DNA from: Mycteria americana
Lineage: Eukaryota > Chordata > Aves > Ciconiiformes > Ciconiidae
Length of the DNA: 64,000 bases
Reading direction: 5' to 3'
Assembly: GCF_035582795.1 (NCBI RefSeq)
Contig: NC_134367.1
Coordinates: 5,938,062 to 6,002,061, forward strand
In this document: piece by piece, positions 14,954-28,600 of the stretch
Numbering within the stretch: position 1 is the stretch's first letter
Layout: each line of letters starts with the position of its first letter
Program-made: the position numbers and the translations under genes
Notes under the pieces: model-generated
Database searches by the model: none
What the model was told of the DNA's origin: nothing
What the model saw: only the letters and a program-made list of their open reading frames with translations

Positions 14954-17900
14954 CATTAATGACTTTGAAGCAAAGGGGAGTAGCAGTGGATAAAAAGAGG
15001 AGCTTCACTTTTTGGTTGCATGCAGGCACTGCCATTAGGTAAGTCTCTCCTCCCCCCTCCAGCTAGCCTATGGCTCATTAATTTTTTGATGTATTTAAAT
15101 GAGGTGGCTTTAACCAATTCCTGCTGCCTCAGGCATAACTGTGATCCACACAGTAGGTGAAAAGTTAAAAGAAGTGGGTAGAAGCAGTGTTTTACAGCAT
15201 CACTTCTGCTGCTGGTATGATTACTCAGAGCAGGTTTGGTTGTTTGCCAGTTGTTGGGGGGTGTTTTCTGGGTTTTCTTCATAATTTATTAAGAGATGCC
15301 TTAGTGTCAGGGTTAGAAAAATCTCTCTTTCAAGTCAAAGTCAAAGGTTTTTCACATATCAGATTAGACAGGGTCTGCCTCATTAGATCACTTTCAGGTT
15401 TCCAAGTTACAACCGTGGTTCTGATGTTTTTGGATTCCTTAAAGATTCCTCAAAGGAAATGCAAGTACCTCTTTTAAGATCATTTATGTACATCGAAAGC
15501 ATTTACGAATTGTGACGCGAGGAAACACAGACTCTTTTATTATTTATTCAGTTCATATATCAGATCCTTTGCCAAGTACATGCTACAGGTAAATGCCTCG
15601 TAGGATCAAATGTGTGTGTTAGGTTCCCCTTTCTCCTCCCACTCCCTCCCCTCTCCCAAAAAAGAAATGTGGGGTCTATTTTGTATCATTATCATGCCAG
15701 TAGCATTCTAAAGCATGTTATGCAGCTTAGGTGAGATTCTGGCCCCAGTGAAACCAATGGGAGATTTGGCTTCAACTTCAATGAAGCTGAGATTTCCTTT
15801 CCTCTCCTCTCCTGTCTGTATTTGATGAGCCTTTCTGTCAGGAGAAGAAAGAGATCCTCTTTTGAAAAATAGTCATAGATGCTTAATAAAGCTGAACGAG
15901 CCAGCCAGGATTATGTTTTTAGCTCTATGGCCAGCAAAATCTATTCCAGAACTAATTCTTATTAAGAGGACTGAACCCACCGGTTGAACCTCAGACACAA
16001 AGGCACCCCTGGAGTAATTCAACTGTATGAATTTTTTTTTTTTAAACTAATTATTGCACTGATCTTTATAATATCTGGCCCTTGTGTAAAGCATTGATTT
16101 CAAAGCTGTCTCTCTCTTATCTGTTAATGTTCATGAATTATCTTAGGGCTTGGGCAGGACCATCACTGTAGCTGGATCTTAAAAAAAGGGTTTACTGGCC
16201 ACATTAATTAATCTGCATGGCAGACCATAAAATAGAAGTTAAATTATTCCATAGATTGTGTCCCCCCACTTTTCTTTCTTAATTCAAACTCAACCAAATC
16301 AATCTCTAGCACAGAACAGGCTTGCCCCGCCTTGGTCCGTGCTCCTACCAAAGCACTTTCAAGGATTTGGGAAGAGGTAGGGTCTTTCATTAGACCGTAT
16401 AGGTAGAGAACACAGATATTCATAAAGTCCTGAACTCTGAAACTGGAATCTTACCTCCCTTTTCCAGCTGGTTTATTCAAAGATATTCTCTCTTCAAACC
16501 ATGCTGCTTCTGTGTCCTTAGCTCATCCTGGCTACAACAGTGACCTCAAAGATTTTCATTCCCTTTTTCCTGGTGCTTTAGTGGAAAAGAGACAATGCTG
16601 GTCTTCTTGCTTTAAGTTTAGAGGAAAACAAGACAAAACCTAGGAGCAGTAAGTCCTTTGGCAAAAAAGGAGAGAGTTCCTTAAATACTAATGTCCCTCA
16701 GCTCTCAGACATCGATGGATTCCATGTGCTTCAGAAATCACTCTGTTGACCTGGAGTGAAGGAGTTCTGAGCACAGAACCTACCTGGCCATGATCAACCT
16801 GCTTATTTTTCATCACTGTTGATGGGCTGAACATGGCTCCAATACCTTGGCTGCACCATGGCCCGGTGACTTGGGAGAGGTGGGTTTGACAGGTCTCAGC
16901 TCTGTGGGCTAAATCCCAAAGGTATTGCTTTGTGGTGCATCTTCACGTATCTAAACCCAGCCTTGGGCTTTCTGGTGTTACAGAAACCTGCCTCATTACC
17001 ATGTAGTAGCTCCATGGTTTTTCTTTTGGCCATGTGCACCTCTGACCAGCATCCTAACAGGACTCACATGTGCACCACTTGCAGCCTTAGCCAAGCTGAG
17101 TCCTGCGGGGTCACCAACCTGCACAGCAGTTAATGGAGAAGGGGCCCAGGTTACTGGGAGAGCAGAAGGAAAGCCTCACCATCCCTGGCTGTGTCAGGGC
17201 TGAAGCACTCCCTTAGGGAGCCAGAGCAAAAGTCTTGAAGATGTAACCTGGAGCGGAGAACAAACCCTGCTTTTCTCCAGGCCAGGAAAGCCTCAACCTT
17301 GCACCTCTCAGAGCTTCTCTCCCTCACCCCCATGGGGTGTTTTCACCCCATGTATTAAATGGACGGTCATTGCTTTAGAGGGCCCTGGCCAGTTTCTGTC
17401 CCTGTGCTAGCAGATGTTTAGTTGCACAAGTGTGTCATTTCTGTATGACGAAGTGTCTTTCCGGAGGAGATGCCAAACCTTCAACACTGTCAGGAATTTG
17501 AAGGTCCAGACCTTGGGTGCCACTTTTGCCGGTCCCAGAGATTGACCATCCGACATCACTGTGTTGCCTGGAAAGCATCCAGATTCCAGTGAAGGCAGAA
17601 TTTTTTGGCTCTGGCCTCCTGCCTGGTGTCTAGATAGGAAGGTGGGAGTAGCTGGCCATCCTCTACCTCACAAAAGGATTGTACAGAAAGAAAAGGAGGC
17701 TCAAGAATTGTATTTTATGTATTTCATGTTTGCTGTAGCACATCCTGTGGATTTTATTCTGTCATTCTTAATAATGGCAATGCTACCAAAGTCCAGGCAA
17801 AAAAAAAAAGGTCCTTGAACCTATTATCACCATAAAATATCCCACCTAATTCTAAATCACATTAAACTGGGGGTGAACTTAATCGTGGGGGTGAGGATAG

Positions 17901-19668
17901 AGTAGTGAATCCAATTTCCTAGCAGGTCCTATAATGTATTGTTAGCAGCAAAACAACCCCTCCAGCACTGTATTTAACTTCCTTTTATTGCAAATGCCTT
18001 TTGGTTAACAGCAAGGATCTGTTTTAATTTTACAGTTACCCAGTGACCACAGGACGCAGATTGTGCATCACCAGAGAATGCACAAATGTCTGTCTGCCTT
18101 CCCTTGTTCCAGCAGTAATGAGTGATCGCAGGAGCACAGCCAAGCCGATGCGGTCACGCAAGGGGCGGTTGTGACAGTAATTGAAGAAACTGCCGAATCA
18201 GCCAGAAGAACAAGGGTTCACAGCAAAAGCTTGAGCCAGGCAGACACATGTCTTGGAAACACCAAGCAAAAGATAACCACAAATAAAGACGAAGACTTGG
18301 CCAGGAGAGGTCAAGAGATGCCAATTTGTTGGGAGGCACCTACCTACATACTAGGGAGTCCTCTTCAGCAGGACAGCGGGTTGCCAACCCTTCGGTGTTG
18401 TAGGGGACAAATTTTTCTAAAGGACTTCCTTGCCTTCAGATGCAGAGATACTGAGTGGTACCTCCAAAAGTCTTGAGGCATAAGAATGAATGTAGTCATT
18501 GCCACTTACGCTGTGCTGAACTCCAGACTAGGGGCTGGGTTATACCGTACCTGGCCCTTCTGGGGACACTTTGGCTTGTGTAAATTATGGTGGTGTTTAG
18601 ACTAGAAAGAAGCCTCCAGCCTAGGCCAGTTCTGGGCATGTTTGTGACAAAAAAATGAGGGGGCCGAAGGACTGCAGAGAGCTTTTTGGGCCAAACTAGC
18701 TAAATTCTCTGCAAATCCCACTTGTAAGCACTTAGGTCTTACTGTTGATCTCACCCAATGTACTTGGGCTATTTCTGGTGTCTTCAGGAACACAAATCCA
18801 GCACCTCTGTCCCATTGGTTTCAAGGAGAAGCAGACACCCAACCTGTCTGGGCACTGCTGAGGAGAGCCCTTGGCACAGAAGGAAAGTTGCCTTAGGAAA
18901 CTGGCTGAAATGGTTCACAGGAATTTTAACCTTTCAGACAGAGAAATTTGATCTGCAGTGGCCTGAGTATCCACGGCCCTGTGGCCAAAGCCAGGGAGAG
19001 TGCTTTAAGGAGGTTTGAACAGCTTCCTTCAGAGTTTTTTGGGATTTGACATCCAACCAGACCGAGTCAGTAACAGGTTGAGAAGGTAACCAAAGGGGGA
19101 GAAGGCACATGCCACAGACAGAGCTGCCCGCTGCATGGGCACAGCACGTACAAGATCCTTTTTTACCCAATTTGCTGCAAGAAGTGGAGATTCCCCAAGC
19201 AGTCATTAGACCCTTCTTGTATTAATGACGTGGATGACAGCAGATTGCTACGACCCACCTTCCTGAAATCTTTAGCTCTTGTAGCCCTGCACATCGATTT
19301 AGCTTGTCAGAAGGGTCCTGTGCCTATTGCTGGCAGTGTCCAAAGACAACCTCCAAACCCAGGCTTGGGTAACTGCTTCTGAAGACAGTCAGCAGTAAGG
19401 ATCAGCCTTTCCCCACCCGTCCCGTTGGTTTAGGGAGCAGAAGCCCAAGAACAGCTGCACAGCGGCTGAGAGCCTGTCACAGCCCACAGCTGGAAGCAGT
19501 TTTCTTGCAGAGGCTGAGCACAGCTTCCAAGCCCCGGGGTGGATGGAGGTTACTGCAGGGAAGCGGGGCAAAGCAGAGGAAGGGGGGAGACAAGGAGCTG
19601 TAATGAAGTGCACACATGCGTATGTGTGAAGGAATGACCTGACACACAAGACGTGTGCCAGCAAAATT
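14954..19668. other. Intergenic, no gene seen
   Basis: Apart from the palindromic fragment at 15733-15793, nothing in this stretch could be identified. Open frames (up to 108 codons) overlap on both strands without family resemblance. A few T/A runs are present (for example near 16029-16042 and 17799-17809). Confidence 0.5.
15733..15793. repeat. Ancient palindromic repeat fragment (CCAATGGG type)
   Basis: The sequence reads TTCTGGCCCCAGTGAAACC, then AATGGGAGATTTGGCTTCAA and CTTCAATGAAGCTGAGATTT. It is an imperfect inverted repeat that matches a family widespread in sauropsids (a CCATTGACTTCAATGG-like core with CTGG.. / ..CCAGG ends). The copy at 35443-35504 has the same architecture. Assignment rests on remembered consensus features, not on an alignment. 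Confidence 0.5.
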
Positions 19669-19692
19669 AAAAAAAAAAAAAAAAAAAAAAAA
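19669..19692 (+). repeat. Poly(A) run, 24 bases
   Basis: Twenty-four uninterrupted A residues preceded by AAAATT. It could be the tail of a retroposed sequence, but nothing to the left resembles a known LINE, SINE or processed transcript and no flanking duplication was recognised, so it is reported only as a homopolymer. Confidence 0.9.
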
Positions 19693-22600
19693 GTGCATCC
19701 TGATGCTGTTCTGCCTATGTCACACGTGCAGGGCTGACCTCAAATGCCTTCTGTCTGGCATCACCACACTCCCAGAGACCATGGGACTCAGGTGACGTAT
19801 TTGGTCTTTGGTCATCTCTGGCTCAAGCTCCTCAGCAGAGCACTTGGCTGGATAAAAAACAAGAGGAGGGAAAGCCTCAGCTGGAAGGGACTCATCCCCA
19901 TAGCTCTCTGCTGGGGAGCAATGCCTGGACCAAGACTTGCCCGCTTTTGCGCTGTAGCAACAAGGCACTCAGCTCCTCTTCCCCCCTCCCCAGACCAGGC
20001 AGACCGTAGCACTGCAAGGAAGAGGTTAGGAGATTCTGATTGGGTTTGTCTTTGTTTATTATATCCAGTCACTGTTAAATGAAAAATACCTGAGCAGTCC
20101 TTGGACCTGGGTGTAGAGTCCAGAGCTACTCACTGCTTGCTCTACTGAGGTTACAGGATTCTCCTTCCAGTGCATGGCCATATCTGTGCCAGGAAACTAA
20201 ACCATGCCTATCCCTATCCCTAAGGTGGGGCATGGCCATGTCCTTATTAAAGTCATTCTCCCAGAATGATAACTGTGTTAAAAATTGGCCCTGGCCCCTG
20301 CTAACACCCGAGGAAAGCTTGGGAATGGATGGTGCAAAAGGAGCATCCTACCAGCCGCACAATATGGACTCCCAGGTCCAGTGTGCTGCTGACACATGGC
20401 CCTGCGCTGTGTCTGTAACTGCTTAATGGAAAGTAGGCAAGGAAGAGCTACTCTGTCACCCCAAAAAGTGACAAGGTGATAGGAGCCTTTTTTGTGGCTG
20501 TCTTACCCCATGGGCTGCAGAGCCATGTTACACATCCCACTGCCATCACTTCCAGCATGTACAGACTCAAATCCATCGTCCCTGGGCTGCCTCGTGCCTC
20601 CTTGATGAGGGAACGGTCCTTGCCCATCTCAGCAGATGCTGGCACAGCCACAGCCTAGTGCTATCAGGTAGGATAGCACGATTAATTCATGATAGACTCA
20701 TCTCTCTTAAAAGATGGTCTTTTACCATGGTGAAACAGCTACTACAACTGTTGAAGCAAAGCACTGTGAATTATTTTTCTAACATGGTTTAAGGTTTTAG
20801 ATGGTTTCAAGCACGTCTAGCTCACATTTTAAAACGTTCCTTTTTTCTGCCAATATTATCAGCCCATTTGCTTAGTGCCACTTTACCTGAGAGCTGACTG
20901 ATTTCTTCCCCCCCGCACTCAAATCTTCATTTGTAAAATATTCCAAGATTTGAAGCTGATTAAGCAGGTTCCCTCTCTCCTGCAGGAGCAGAGATGAGGC
21001 TTGCTTGTGCTACCAGTGCTGGTTTTTGGTGCACCCACCATTTGCCAAGGAGCCCCTTGGGGCTCAGCTGCAGGATCGTTGTGTCTTCCCTCCTTCTGTG
21101 TCAGCGTATGGAGCCTGTGGCAGTGGCATGCAGACCCATTAGCTGGTATTTGTGTGGTATTTTGGTGGGCAGCATCACTGCTCTAAGACTTGAAGCTCTA
21201 AGACTGCATGAAAGATGATGACAACACTCCCTGGGAGACTGCAGTAACCTCTTGCCCATGCAAAGATGTTCATCTATACTCATGAAAATGCTCCAGAGGT
21301 GAAGTCCATCTCCTTGTCCATGTTAGTAATAATACAAGGTGGGAAACTTCAGAAACACTAAGGTTATACCAGCAAATGGGCAAGAATACTCTTATTCATG
21401 TCCTCTACATGGGAAGACATGTCCCACATGGTGGAATGAAACCCAACCCTCCAAAGCTCACTCTTCTCTCCACATAGCGCCTAAGCACATGGTCAAGGCC
21501 CAGTGACAACACGCTAATAAATGCCAAGCATATGCTGAAGGACTCTGCTTGAGCAAAACTACAGGTTTTCCTCTAATTTCTGAGTCCTGATGTGCTTTAA
21601 GGTTCAGTCTCTGCCCTGCAGCCATATCTACTGTTGCATGCAAACCCTTCCCAGCCCCATCCAGCAACACTCCGTTTCCACAGCCTGCAGCAGGACACCC
21701 TCCTCCCGAACCACGTCTGCATGTCATTAAAGGCAATGCCAGACACCGACTTCCCTAGCTGTGTAAACACTGCAGAGGTACTAAAGATAGCATCAGATCA
21801 TTTCTCAACATCACATCTTTTCTTCTACGCTGAGGCTAGAAAATGGCAAACAGGATGCAGGATTTGGCTCCACAATATTCACTGTTGTCATGACTCATGA
21901 GTTATTTTTATCTTTTTTGTAACAGAACAAATGGCCACGGTAATTAATCTCCATCTATTTTGACAATGGCCTGGCCAAAACACATTATGTTCTTGCATAC
22001 AGTCAAAGTAAGGAGAGAAGCACAACAACATCATGTGTGTGAGTCGGTATTTTACATCTTTTCTTTATGTTTGCTTTTTTACATGTCTTTAAAATATGCT
22101 TATGTACTGTACTTCATGTATTAAATAAAGTCAAAAGGAGCAACAAGTGCTATTACACAGGTTAGCTGCACAGATATAAATCTCTGTTTTGAAGCTCAAC
22201 CACATGTGAAACGAGCTAATCAAATCACGGCAAAGGCAAAATTACTTTGAGTCTTTTCAAGAGGATCCAGTGAGGAAGCACCCAATCCCACTGGAAGATT
22301 TCACTCTGCCAAGCTCCTTCCAACTTTATTGGCTAATAATTATTTCTACAGAAAAAAATGTTGCAATCAAACACTCCTCCAACAGGTCTTTTGTTTTCTA
22401 CAGAGCTGGTTGAGCAATGAAAAGATTTATTAGTGGAGAATATATTAATGAGGAATTTGAGGAGAAACAACCAAAAAGTCAGTGAGCGGTATTTCCACAA
22501 AATATCTCCGGGGTGTGAGTTTGCCTTGCGCACAGTTTACCCCAGCACTCCCCATGGGGTAACAATCATACCCAAAACTCTGGAAACAGTATTTTTGCCA

Positions 22601-25600
22601 CCCAGCATGCCTAAAGGGGAATACCAATTTACAGTAGTAGTCCAGATCTACTGATACCAACTCATCCGTGAACTCAAAGGAAGCAAGTACTTCATCTTGA
22701 GTTCAGGCACCCCCTAACTGTTGGCTTAGCAAAATACTCCTGCACAGGACTGCTCATCCCATAAGCATAAATTATGGTTTCTTGTCCCTTCCTATGAAGC
22801 CGCATCTTCTCATGGTCTAGAGGATATGAGCTAGACAAGCCTGTCTAGTAAACTTGCCGTTGTATGACAGTCTCTCATGGGACTTATACAAGAACAACCT
22901 AAAATAAGAAACATCCATTTTTGATACCCACTAGTCACTACTAACATACTGTCTGAACTGTCCCATCACCTTTAATAGAGTTTTCCTTGCAATGACCTAT
23001 GAGATGATAAGACAACAATTAGACTTGTCCTTAATCGCACACAGTCTGTTGCACAATAGGACGTTAGTATAACACCATAATTTTAAGATCTCAGAAAACA
23101 TCCTCTAAGTCTGTTGTAGCAGTAAGTATGATGGTTTTGCTTCCTTCAGACTCTGTAAAAGTGAGAGGAAAAACTAGTTTATCGCATGGTCTAGGCCTTT
23201 CATTTTTGTTTATCAAAAAAAGGATCTATTTTGGAGTTGCCTTTTTTCTCCACCTATGGGAAAAGTTTGCAGTCTACATATCCCTAGTTCTTCCAGTGCT
23301 GGGATATCTGTATTTGTGTTGAAGATAAACAGTGACAAATTTCTCTTATTTTCAATTTACAGAGAATTTGGACTGATGTATTTCCTGCAGTTTCATGGAA
23401 CTGATGTGTTTGATAGAATTCAGAAGATATTTTTAAACCGTTAAAGGAAAATACACAAGTATTTCCTGAATTTGTTTCTTCTTATCCCATAGTTTACATG
23501 AACTGTTCAGCAAAGGGAAGCAAAAGCTGAGTTTCAACCAAACTCAGACCAATACAGAGCTTCTGGTGGAAACCATGTTGGGATTAAATGATTTCCTTTG
23601 GTTTCCATCCAAAACCAAGCTGAACGTGGATTTCTGGGTTGAGTTTCACTTTGAATTTTTGGTTTTATTTAGTTATGAAGAATTAAGTGAAACCTGGGAG
23701 GTTCAAACCCTCATTGAATGATCCTGAAAAACGATCTGCAAACCCCCTTGCTATGGAGTCCTATTTCATACCTTTGATCTCTGTGGATGCTGGGAGCAGC
23801 ACTCGTGTCTCTTCCAACCTATAAAAAACAGGCCAGTGAAGCCACTACATTTTTACGCAGAGACTTCAGTATCCAAGAGAGAACATCCAATCCCAGTCAC
23901 CACCCTCAGGCCAGCTGGAAAGTCGGAAATCCCAGAGTTCGCCCTTCTCCCAAACAAGGTCCATCAAAGCCAGCAGGTACCACCCTGAGCACTCCATGAG
24001 CCTACTGGGAAATGCAGAAAGAGCCAGACAACTAGGGGTCCTACTAACTTCTTCCGCTAGGAAGAGGAAAGCATTTACCTTCCTCAGCCCCAAAGACCAC
24101 AGGACACAGGCAGTGCTCTTTGGGCTTCCCATCATGGTCAGTATGATCCATGAGATCCCAATTACATGGCGTGGCTGTCACTGAACAGCCCGCCCCAGCT
24201 GATGGGAGCAACAGGGAAATCACTGAGCTGCCTGGCCATCCAAGTACTAGGCATTTTATTTTTGCTTATCTGCCCATCTACAAGCCCGGGGTCTAATCCC
24301 GTGCTGTGCCACCTTTGGTAGGAGAGATGGTGCAAGAACTTCCTGCCCCACCATCCTGGCTCTTCAGAGCTTGCTTTTTAACTGGGTTCGTTTCCACGAT
24401 CTGACTTTAAGCCTGACCCACACAAGGTGGTATGATAAAACTGGGGAGGGGTTAAATGCATCATAGGTTGAGTAGCTTTTGGAGGAGGAGAAGCCTTTGA
24501 AGCTACTGTCTCCCCCAAAATACCCTCAGGTACTCCTGTTGGACCCTTCTTGTGGATGTGTGACACATGTCTCCCAGTTAAGTCATCTTTATGGAGCACG
24601 TATTTCCTGCTCCCTCGTGTTTTTATTTTCTTCTCCCTCTTCAAATATTTCCTGCCTTTGGCTGTCTGTGATTGAATTCCCTGGAACCTTAATAGTCTTG
24701 GAATCCTTCCACTTTTATAACTTGATTTTACTATTTAGAAGAAAGTTTGATTCCCCCTCTAAAAAAAAAGAGAGAGAAGAAAGGGGGGAAAAAATCCTAT
24801 TCACCCACCAACAAAGACGCAAGATACAAAAAGACAAGATTATTCTCATTCAGCTATTCATAGCATTGGAGTGCATTTCATTTCGGTGTCTGCACAGGCC
24901 TTTGTAGCAACCGTCTGATTGAACATTACTTATACTGCATATTATATGCACTAATGAGAAAATGATTCTAAATTGCCCCTAGGGATGGTTATGATTAAAC
25001 TATTTGCCTTCACTTCCTCTACTAAATTAAAGCAACCAAAAGAAAGAGAGAAAAAAAAAAAGACTCAATCTGGAAAGCAGTCAGAATAACGGTTTGGTAA
25101 AGTTTCTGAATTCCTAGGAACATTTTTACTCCTAAACCTGGTGATTGGCTGTATATTTCACGCTGCAATTTGAAGCTAAAGCTGTGACAAACATGTGCCA
25201 TGAAGAAGTATTTTGGAGGGCTGCGTTGGCCATGATTTTCTATGTTGTCAACCAGTCCGAAGCCCTGAGCAGCTTTAATTGCACACGACTGAAGCCGCTA
25301 AAGCCCTCTCTGCCACCGAGGAGCTCCTCCAAGGCGTCAGATGTCTGTCTCTTAAAAAGAGCATTTCAGAGGCTCACATACACGGAGCCTCATTCAGACA
25401 TTTTATTTAAACTCTTAAATCTTTTGAGCTTTGGATGAATAAACAAGTCCCTGAAATGCAATCCATTCTTGCTGGTCAGAGTCTGCAAGTGTATTTTCAC
25501 AGAGAAGAAACAAAATGTCGTTTGTGTTTCCTTTGGCCTTTTTAAACACAGCCGGATTTGGGGAGCGGGCAGCAGCGTTACATTCAATGTGTGTGTCCCT

Positions 25601-28600
25601 GCGTGTGCTTACGCACGGGGACGTTAGTGGGAGTTTTATACGTGATTATCTGTGGCTGTTGAATTACCTAATGAATTAATTATACGCGTGCAAACTCCGT
25701 GGGGCAAATTGCCAGGTCACATTGCTTCTGAAGCACTAGTTAAAATATCTGAACCGATGGTTCCCAAACTGGAGCCCCTGTCTCTCTGGTGGTCCCCAAG
25801 TCTCTGCAAAGTGGCCCTCATCATCTTCACCCTCTCCAACCTGGATGCTGGCTCACTCCCATCACCCATCCCAACACGCTGGGGTCAATTGCTGCAGCTG
25901 GTTTATGGACTTCTCCCATGGTCCTAGTGACAGGGAACCACCCTGAGATGACCTGTCTGCCAACATGCCAAAGCACCACGGCTTCTCTGCTACAACCTGA
26001 GACATGCACATGCCCAGCACAGAAGCACGCTTACACCCAGGCCGTACAAGTGTTTGGCTCAGCAAGTCCTGCAGATACCTTGATGGTTCCTCAAAAGATA
26101 ACTAGGCACGGAGTTGAGAGACCCAACAGAACAACTAAAAGCTGCATCATAGGGTCTTACTATAGAGGTACTAATGATGTTACATCACGGCTTTCAACAA
26201 TGCGTCCTGTTTTATTCTTTATATATCACAGGGACATGAAAAAAATTTATTGTGAGCTTATTTGTACAATACCAGAGATCACGTGCAGCTTCATATCGCT
26301 TAACTTGGGATGAGAGGAGCGTCCCCTTCCTCTCCTTTGGCCACGAAGAAGGGATAACAGAGTAACTGAGATGCAGATGTCTGCACGAGCGACATCTAAA
26401 TTTGGGGGAGTTTTGTAGGTAACACTCTGTTTTTCTGGGGTAATGGAGACAACTCCGGGCTCAAAAGGTCTCTGAGATGCCAGGAAAGATCTTGGCCCAA
26501 TGCTTGCATTAACGCAGATGGTTGCTGGGGCTTATTCACACTGCTTAATTTGGGGTGGACTACATCAGGGAGCTGAGGTCCACATCACTGAGGCCCCAAT
26601 CTGTGCCAAGACTATAGGTGTCTAATTAATTGGTTCCCTTGAAGGAAGCCACTTCCTTCCATGTACAGTCAGTGGTGAGAAAAAAAACAGTTGAAGGTCT
26701 CGCAGGGAGACCAAAACACAACTACCCAACCTACCTACCCAAGGTAGACAGGCTTTTTGCTTTAGATGCTCTCAAAGATGCTCACTATTAACTACCCAAA
26801 GAGATGTGGATCTTGGTGACAGAAACATCTACCATTTTGCCGTTAGCTAGATGCCTGAATAAGACGGGATTTGGGCTGCCTGTCAAGAAATGAAATCGAA
26901 TGTCATGCTCTTGGTTAACAGGGACAAGGTCTAATGTAATGCATTTGCCTGATACGCAGGTATCATCTGCACCATCAGGTCACCCCTGAGGAGTCCGGCC
27001 ATGCGTGTTTCTGTGCGTGTGTCCTCCCGGGTGTATAGGTGGAAGGAGTGGGAGGGAGGAGGCAGACTCTTCTGGACATGTGCATTACAACCGAGAAGCT
27101 GTCCCTTACATCTCCTGGCCTCTTGTGCAGAAGGATTCTGGCTTTGGTGGCAGGAATGCATTTCCAGCTGACCCCATGCTCAAACCTGAAGGCAGAGTTT
27201 TCTTTGTTTCCTCCCCACACCGCTTCCCCCCCTTATAACTGGAAGGTTATGTGTTTCTTAGCTACTGGTCAGACTGGTAGTGCCTGCCAAGAAGCTTTCA
27301 GGGAATTTCCTCACTATGTAACAAATTTATGAGTCATATGAAAATCTGGGAAATGATTCAACCAGCTGTCTTTCGTTGACTCAAAGATTTTTACAACACC
27401 TCGGTGCCTCATCTTTGATTTGAGCCAGCAGAATGGTTTATTGTAACATCAAATGGTCTTATGTTCACTTGAAGGACGCTTCCTACTACCAAAAAAAAAA
27501 ACCAAAAAAAGCTGTAAAACTTTTGAAAACAGCCTGCTGCTAGGTGAACGATGCACAGGGCTACTATATTTATTCATCACTACGAACTGATGGATGTGGC
27601 TGGACTGCTGCTTCCCTCCAGGATGGCTGCAGAGGTGGCTCTCACTGAGCGGCGTGGCTCAGCTGCCGCAGGTACAGCCTTCGCGCATGGCAGGGGTCAG
27701 GCTTTTGTTCAGTTTCTGGGCACGTTTGGGGTGAACCGGCTATTTCAAGGAATTTGAGCAGATCCCGGCTGAGCAGTAACTCATTTAAAGCTGGGGAATG
27801 TTGTTAGTTCTTATCTTTTCATCCAGCAGTCTCAGGCATTGCCTTCAAAACCTTGGATTTGACCGAGCAGATAGGGATCCCGGCCAAACGACCACCGAGC
27901 AGCCTTGGGAGCGAATTTCACAGGGGAAGTCTGCACTCGCACATGGTTTTAGGCACCTCGGTCCAGACAGCACACAGCTCCTGCTAGCAGCCGCAGGGCC
28001 CGTGGCTGGGCAGGGGGGGGTCCTGCCCTCCCAACCACACTCCTGACATAGATAGCCTCTGTCTTATATCAAAGGAGTGCAATTTGCAGTACATTATTTG
28101 CCCAGGGAGCAGAGCCTTAGGGTCCTTCTGCCCCAGCTGAGGGTGCAAAAACCCCCTCTTTCTCTTACCTGTTTTCCTCCTGTCCCCAAATATCTTGTGG
28201 TCCTGCCTGCAGAGAGGCCAAAGATAAAAAAAAGGTCTTATTCTCTAGCCTGTCCAGGTGGGAGAGAGAGGTTGCATCCCCTCAAACAGAAGCAGGAACT
28301 GGACCAGGACCTTCCATCACCGTGGGAAATGCTCACTGTAGGAGACAGTCATAGAGAAAAGTGTTTCTATCCTTTTTGAGTAAAACCATCCAGAGCTGCT
28401 CTTTGCTGCGCTGGAATCACTGGTACCCATGTGCAGGAGCGATGCTCACAGGTTGGGTTGGCCGAGGGACAATGGGGAGTCCCATCTTACAGTGCCTTGT
28501 GGTGGTCCGAAGCATGTGGAGCACTTGGAGAACAGAGCTTCAGCTGGAAGAGAGCTGGACTGAGGGGTAGGCAGATATCTACAGCTGTGGGCACTAGGCT

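Noticed and set aside
19669..19692. Poly(A) run as a processed-pseudogene tail
   Set aside because: No transcript-like sequence to its left and no flanking target duplication seen.
24479..24907. 142-codon open frame, + strand
   Set aside because: Low-complexity Ser/Leu then Lys-rich tail arising from T-rich and AAAAGAGAGAG-type sequence; no family.
25789..26313. 174-codon open frame, + strand
   Set aside because: No recognisable domain, no plausible splice context, overlapped by other chance frames on both strands; composition is like the flanks.
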